Program-made: the position numbers and the translations under genes | From: JALZVT01 sp039029135 | GTDB lineage: Bacteria > Pseudomonadota > Gammaproteobacteria > Pseudomonadales > Azotimanducaceae | Length of the DNA stretch: 64,000 nt | Reading direction: 5' to 3' | Assembly: GCA_039029135.1 (NCBI GenBank) | Contig: JBCCGT010000003.1 | Location: forward strand, 186,001 to 250,000 | The notes under the pieces: model-generated | What the model was told of the DNA's origin: nothing | The model's database searches: none | The model's input: only the letters and a program-made list of their open reading frames with translations | Part shown: piece by piece, positions 60,061-64,000 of the stretch | Layout of the letters: every line of letters starts with the position of its first letter | Position numbering within the stretch: position 1 is the first letter of the stretch

Positions 60061-61344
60061 ATGAAGCAACCACAAGCGGGCATTTTTGCCCAACATGCAC
60101 TGAAGCTGGGGCTGTCGGCCCTGCTCGCGGCAGGCAGCGCAAGCGCCTTCGCCAGCGACGACGGTGCGATCGGCGGTCGCGCCTGGCACGACGTCAATCG
60201 CAACGGCCTGCAGGACGATCACGAGCCGGCCTGTCCCGGCGTCAAAATTCGATTGGATGCCAAGAAGAATCCGAAGGCCTGGTACCACGCTATCACCGAC
60301 GATCACGGCAACTACGAATTTCTCGATCTGCCGTTCAACAAGTACATCGTCAACTTCGAAAAACTGCCCGGCGGCTTCACCAAGCCCAACAAAGGCAACG
60401 ACGACACGATCGACAGCGACGCGAAGTCCAACGGCTCGGTCAAGCCGTTCACCCTGAAAGCGGCGGATCCGACCCGCTTCGACATCGACGCAGGCTACAA
60501 GCAGGGTTGCCCCGAGATCTGCGTGCCGATCGATTTCCACCCGCAGAACGACGAGGTGCAGATCGAACTGGGTGAGGCCATCAACCTCGATCTGCTCGCC
60601 AACGACGGCGTCAGCGGCGTGGTGATGATTACGAGCGGCGAACTGCCGGCCGGCACCAGCCTCTCGGACGACGGCGTCCTGACGGGTACGCCGAAAAACA
60701 AGGGGACGTTCGAGTTCACCTATAAGGTCAACCCGAACGATTGCTCTGAGGGCGAAGCCAAGGTAACCATCGTCGTTAAAGAGACGATCAAGCCGGACGC
60801 CTGCCTCGCAGCCCAAGGCGCGAAGTCGATCAACAGCCACAATCCCGTGTGGTTCAAGATCATGAACATGAGCTCGCGGACGCTGAAGATCTACTGGCTC
60901 GACTATCACGGCAATCGCCAGCGCTATCACACGATCGAGCCGGGTGAAACGGTGTCGCAGGACACCTACAAGACCCATCCATGGCTCGCGGTCGATGCGC
61001 ACACCGGCAAGTGTGTCGACTTTATTCACCAGGCGCGCAACCACTTCGTCTGGCAGATCAAGGACGACTCGGCGTGCGATACCTGCAAGGCGAAGCCCTG
61101 GAGCAAGTCGCAGAACGCACACGTGCGCGCGAAACTGAAGGTCGAGAACGCGGGCGATCGCAGCCTCAAGCTGTTCTGGATCGACTATCACGGCAACCAC
61201 GTGTTCGCGAAGTGGCTGGAACCCGGCGATACCGCGAAGTACTGGAGCTACAAGACGCACCCGTGGGTCGTGAAGGACGAGCACCACAACTGCGTGGACT
61301 TCATCCACCAGCCGCCTGCTAACGGCAAGTGGCGGGTGCAGTAA
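60061..61344 (+). CDS. Secreted protein with SdrD_B-like, Ig-like and two tandem VHL beta domains
   Basis: 427 residues from ATG 60061 (GGAG eight bases before). Signal peptide ending ASAFA (about 31). Residues 36-145 look like an SdrD_B-type domain (NRNGLQDDHEPACPGV, GNYEFLDLP). 150-242 an Ig-like domain (LSDDGVLTGTPKNKGTFEFTY). 262-323 and 356-415 are VHL beta domains: SSRTLKIYWLDYHGN...YHTIEPGE...TYKTHPW and DRSLKLFWIDYHGN...WLEPGD...SYKTHPW. Each is followed by C-V-D-F-I-H-Q. In human VHL the hydroxyproline pocket is Trp88, Tyr98, Ser111, His115, Trp117. Domain 1 has Trp279, Tyr289, Thr302, His306, Trp308. Domain 2 has Trp373, Ala383, Ser396, His400, Trp402. Extracellular, function unknown. 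Confidence 0.88.
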   Translation: MKQPQAGIFAQHALKLGLSALLAAGSASAFASDDGAIGGRAWHDVNRNGLQDDHEPACPGVKIRLDAKKNPKAWYHAITDDHGNYEFLDLPFNKYIVNFEKLPGGFTKPNKGNDDTIDSDAKSNGSVKPFTLKAADPTRFDIDAGYKQGCPEICVPIDFHPQNDEVQIELGEAINLDLLANDGVSGVVMITSGELPAGTSLSDDGVLTGTPKNKGTFEFTYKVNPNDCSEGEAKVTIVVKETIKPDACLAAQGAKSINSHNPVWFKIMNMSSRTLKIYWLDYHGNRQRYHTIEPGETVSQDTYKTHPWLAVDAHTGKCVDFIHQARNHFVWQIKDDSACDTCKAKPWSKSQNAHVRAKLKVENAGDRSLKLFWIDYHGNHVFAKWLEPGDTAKYWSYKTHPWVVKDEHHNCVDFIHQPPANGKWRVQ

Positions 61345-61410
61345 GCAGACTCTCGGCGAGCTAGCCGGGCGGGAGCGGGACAAACAACCCGCTCTCGCTA
61401 CCAACCGACA

Positions 61411-61451
61411 ACCTGCGTGGGGCGTTTCCAGACGCCGCACGCAGGTTTTTT
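61411..61451 (+). terminator. Rho-independent terminator after the VHL-domain gene
   Basis: A GC-rich hairpin (ACCTGCGTGGGGCG and CGCCGCACGCAGGT, 61411-61445) with one bulge and a short loop is followed by TTTTTT. It lies about 67 bases past the stop. Another hairpin without T-run (61370-61400) precedes it. Confidence 0.85.
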
Positions 61452-61500
61452 ATTGGAAGCGGTAGAGGTAATGCGGTCAACGGCCGCGGCTGGCGCCAAC

Positions 61501-62628
61501 TCAATCCAACAACAGGCCCTCCAGAGCCCGTCGATGCGCGGGAGCGTCACCGTACTGCGCGTTCAGCCACAGGGCGCGACGCAGATAGAGCTGGGCATCG
61601 CACTCGTAGGTAAAGCCGAAGCCGCCGTGAAACTGGATGGCCCGATCGCCTGCGTGCACGTAGGCCTCCCCGCTTTCGGCCTTAGCCATGCGCAGCGCGA
61701 TCTCCGCGTTCTCGCCGGCATCCAGCAGACTCGCCGCGTGGTACAGATGCGACCGGGCGCGCTCGAGGCTCATGAGGATGTCGACGCTGGGGTGCTTCAG
61801 CGCCTGATAGCTGCCGATTGGACGCCCGAACTGTTTGCGCGTGTTGAGGTAGTCCACTAGCAGGTCGATGACGCTGTGGACCCCGCCGCACGCATCAGCG
61901 GACCACAGCAGCCAGGCACAGCGATCGATCGCCGTTAGCGCCGCGGCTGCCGCTGGCCCCGTGAGCAGCGCATCGTCCTCGATCGCTACGTTCTCAAAGG
62001 CGACGCTGTAGCTGCGTCGCGTCTCATCCAGCACGACCTCGCGCGCGAGCGCGTCGGCGGCGACGGACGATCCCGGGACCAGCGCGAGCGCCGGCTGACC
62101 GTCGTGGGTGCCGGAGACCAGCAGCATCTCTGCGTGGGGCGCATCGGTCACCAGCGTCTTGCGGCCGCTGACGACGCCACCATCCAGACGCGTGCCGGCG
62201 GCGCTGAGGTCCCAGTCGCCGTCGGCCTCGGTGAGCGCGACGGTCGCGGCAGCACCAGCCGCGATGCGCGGCAGCCAGCGCGCTCGCTGCGCGTCGGTGC
62301 CGCCAGCGAGCAGCGCCTGCACGACCATCTGCGTGGTCGCGAAGGGCGTTCCGACCAGGCCGCGACCGAGCGGTTCCGCGATCGCAACGACCGCTCCGGC
62401 GCCCAGTCCGCTGCCGCCGTGTTCCTCGGGAATCGCGACGCCCAGCCAGCCGAGCTCGACCATCTCCTGCCAGCGCGCCGGGTCGTAGCCCCGCTCGTCT
62501 TCCAGCAATTCGCGAACCCGTGCAACCGGCGAGTGGCTGCGCACGAAATCGGCGGCGGTATCGAACAACAGCGCCTGTTCGTCGGTGAAATCGATGCGGT
62601 TTGACAGCAGTTGTGCGGTTTGTGTCAT
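61501..62628 (-). CDS. Acyl-CoA dehydrogenase (beta-type partner)
   Basis: 375 residues from ATG 62628 (AGGGG before). The longer frame adds 135 residues of no homology. ACAD motifs: FTDEQALLFDTAADFVRSH, GWLGVAIPEEHGGSGLGAGAVVAIAE, YLNTRKQFGRPIGSYQALKH. The other ACAD gene starts upstream on the same strand, its stop 10 bases away. Such pairs in steroid and side-chain degradation can form alpha2beta2 heterotetramers (FadE28/29-like). FAD-dependent. Confidence 0.92.
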   Translation of the reverse strand: MTQTAQLLSNRIDFTDEQALLFDTAADFVRSHSPVARVRELLEDERGYDPARWQEMVELGWLGVAIPEEHGGSGLGAGAVVAIAEPLGRGLVGTPFATTQMVVQALLAGGTDAQRARWLPRIAAGAAATVALTEADGDWDLSAAGTRLDGGVVSGRKTLVTDAPHAEMLLVSGTHDGQPALALVPGSSVAADALAREVVLDETRRSYSVAFENVAIEDDALLTGPAAAAALTAIDRCAWLLWSADACGGVHSVIDLLVDYLNTRKQFGRPIGSYQALKHPSVDILMSLERARSHLYHAASLLDAGENAEIALRMAKAESGEAYVHAGDRAIQFHGGFGFTYECDAQLYLRRALWLNAQYGDAPAHRRALEGLLLD

Positions 62629-62638
62629 CGCTTTGCCC

Positions 62639-63832
62639 CTAGTGCTTCGGCAGACCGAGCACCCGCTCGGCAACGATGTTCGCCTGCACCTGGCTGGTGC
62701 CGCCGCCGATGGTGGCCGAGAACGCGTTGAAGTAGGAGCGTTGCCACTTGCCGCCGTCGATTGCTGCCGCATCACCCATATAGCGGGCGCCGTTCGCGCC
62801 CTGTAGCGCGATCGCAAACTGGCACAGCCGACGTTTGTGTTCCGTGGCCCGCAGTTTGCCAGACAGCTCGAGCGATCCAGGGCGCTCCGCGCAGAGCGCC
62901 GCGTGTTTGCCGCGCGCGCCGCATAGCCGATCGCCCTGCTCTTCCGTGATGAACTCGACCAGCCGCTCCCGAACCCAGGGATCCTCGATCGCCGGTCGGC
63001 CGTTGCGTCGCGCCCTGCGCGCGACTTCGACAACGTCCGCGACGGCGAACGGCATCATGCTGGTGCCGCCGGCCTGACCGCCGACCACGCCGCGCTCGAA
63101 TGTGAGCGTTGACATAGCAACCGCCCAGCCCTCGCCCTCCGCGCCCATACGACAGGTCGCGGGTATACGCGCGTCGTTGAAGAAAGTCTGATTGAAACCA
63201 AACTCGCCGGTGATCTTGCGAATCGGCCGCACTTCGATTCCTGGGGCGTCCATAGGCGCTAGAAAGAAGCTGAGCCCAGCGTACTTGTTCTCGGCGTCGG
63301 GATTCGTGCGCGCGAGCAGAATCATGTACTTTGCGTGCGCGCCGAGACTCGTCCAGATCTTCGAGCCGTTGATGACATAGTCGTCGCCGTCGCGCACGGC
63401 GCGGGTTTGGGCACTGCCCAGGTCGGAGCCGTGGTCGGGCTCGGAAAAGCCCTGACACCAGATATCCTCGGCCGACAGGATGCGCTGTATGTAGCGCCGT
63501 TTTTCGTCCTCGGTGCCCCGCTGCAGGATCAGCGGCCCGGCCCAGTTGAGGCCAATGGTGTTCATCATGAAAGGCAACTTCTGGCGCGCCATCTCTGCGG
63601 TAACCGCATCCTGATAGGCCTGCGGCTGGCCGCCGCCGCCGTACTCGGCCGGCCAGGACATGCCGAGATAGCCCGCCTCGTAGACCTGCTGCTGCCAGTC
63701 GCGCAGGTAGTGGAACTGCTGATCCGTGCCGACCTCCATGAAGGTTTCTGGCAGCAGAAAGTCCGGTTCCGCGGGTCTGTTCTCGGCGAACCAGTGTTGC
63801 ACCTCGGTACGAAATTCTTGGAGTTCGTTCAT
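62639..63832 (-). CDS. Acyl-CoA dehydrogenase (alpha-type partner)
   Basis: 397 residues from ATG 63832. The frame continues for 48 residues without homology. GFSEPDHGSDLGSAQTRAVRDGDDYVINGSKIWTSLGAHA, ITGEFGFNQTFFNDARIPA, FERGVVGG, GTSQVQANIVAERVLGLPK. Dehydrogenates an acyl-CoA between C2 and C3, passing electrons to ETF. Paired with the ACAD gene 10 bases downstream. Probably works with the CaiB-like and thiolase enzymes. Confidence 0.93.
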   Translation of the reverse strand: MNELQEFRTEVQHWFAENRPAEPDFLLPETFMEVGTDQQFHYLRDWQQQVYEAGYLGMSWPAEYGGGGQPQAYQDAVTAEMARQKLPFMMNTIGLNWAGPLILQRGTEDEKRRYIQRILSAEDIWCQGFSEPDHGSDLGSAQTRAVRDGDDYVINGSKIWTSLGAHAKYMILLARTNPDAENKYAGLSFFLAPMDAPGIEVRPIRKITGEFGFNQTFFNDARIPATCRMGAEGEGWAVAMSTLTFERGVVGGQAGGTSMMPFAVADVVEVARRARRNGRPAIEDPWVRERLVEFITEEQGDRLCGARGKHAALCAERPGSLELSGKLRATEHKRRLCQFAIALQGANGARYMGDAAAIDGGKWQRSYFNAFSATIGGGTSQVQANIVAERVLGLPKH

Positions 63833-64000
63833 GTCGTTGCTCAATCTGGTAGGTGTGCCGCAGCGCCTTGCTCGCGGTGTACCGGTTCTGGACCCGCCGT
63901 GCGCTACAGACGCGCCACGCCGAAGCTGTTTGGTTCGGTGCCGCGATAGGGACTCTCGAGTACCGTCGCAAGACAAAACGCCAAGACGCTGCGTGTGTCC

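Noticed and set aside
59995..61440. 481-residue antisense frame covering the VHL-domain gene
   Set aside because: No homology or signal peptide, and the plus-strand protein has clear domains, a Shine-Dalgarno sequence and a terminator.
1..64000. CRISPR array, prophage or integrative element
   Set aside because: I looked for regularly spaced direct repeats, integrase, capsid and transposase motifs and saw none.

Overview
The window is dense (about 90% coding), GC-rich chromosomal DNA. CsrA, RmuC, a FAN1-like VRR-NUC nuclease paired with an XPD-type helicase, a bacterioferritin/Bfd pair with a Fur-like box, TonB-dependent receptors and a cobalamin riboswitch together suggest a free-living, Gram-negative gammaproteobacterium with a broad oxidative catabolism. 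I cannot name a genus. No integrase, transposase, phage gene or CRISPR array is visible. The very long antisense frames are GC-driven shadows of real genes.

Region 1 (1-12.3 kb) is housekeeping and DNA repair: an edge-truncated Ser/Thr kinase with a MORN-repeat protein, a TauE permease, a nuclease-helicase plus VRR-NUC operon, an unknown protein, CsrA, RmuC and a REC-PAS-PAS-HK-REC hybrid kinase. Region 2 (12.2-15.6 kb) lies between tRNA-Leu(TAG) and tRNA-Leu(TAA). It holds a Rieske oxygenase, a 77-residue unknown protein and a pentapeptide-repeat protein with a C-terminal TIR-like or nucleotide-binding-like domain.

Region 3 (15.6-23 kb) has an SDR lacking its catalytic Tyr and Lys, a divergent bfr/bfd pair, a cluster of TGTGTCC repeats and a tight plus-strand catabolic operon (SDR, ThuA-like, SDR, LLM flavin oxidoreductase, ABM-fold protein, P450). 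Region 4 (23-32.7 kb) has an SMP-30-like protein, a large TonB-dependent receptor with a strong terminator, an S9 peptidase, a GFA protein, two SnoaL-like proteins and a second P450. Region 5 (32.7-44.3 kb) continues the catabolic theme: MFS carrier, PNPOx-like protein, a second Rieske oxygenase, SnoaL-like proteins, a phosphotransferase, SDRs, alcohol dehydrogenases, a third P450.

Region 6 (44.3-56 kb) has a hydantoinase/oxoprolinase pair, a double-hotdog thioesterase-like protein, a B12 module (decarboxylase-adenosyltransferase operon, then a riboswitch-controlled BtuB-like receptor), a thiolase, a TrpF-like protein with no normal full-length start codon, and a PlsC-like acyltransferase. 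Region 7 (56-64 kb) has an M81 protein, a hydroxyacid dehydrogenase and a CaiB-type CoA-transferase in a row, then a secreted protein with an SdrD_B-like domain, an Ig-like domain and two tandem von Hippel-Lindau beta domains, and finally two acyl-CoA dehydrogenases. Overall this looks like uptake (TonB receptors, MFS), oxygenation (P450s, Rieske), dehydrogenation (SDR, MDR) and CoA-dependent side-chain breakdown of a hydrophobic substrate, possibly terpenoid or steroid-like. The substrate is inference only. The most unusual protein is the tandem VHL-domain one, followed by the pentapeptide/TIR-like protein.
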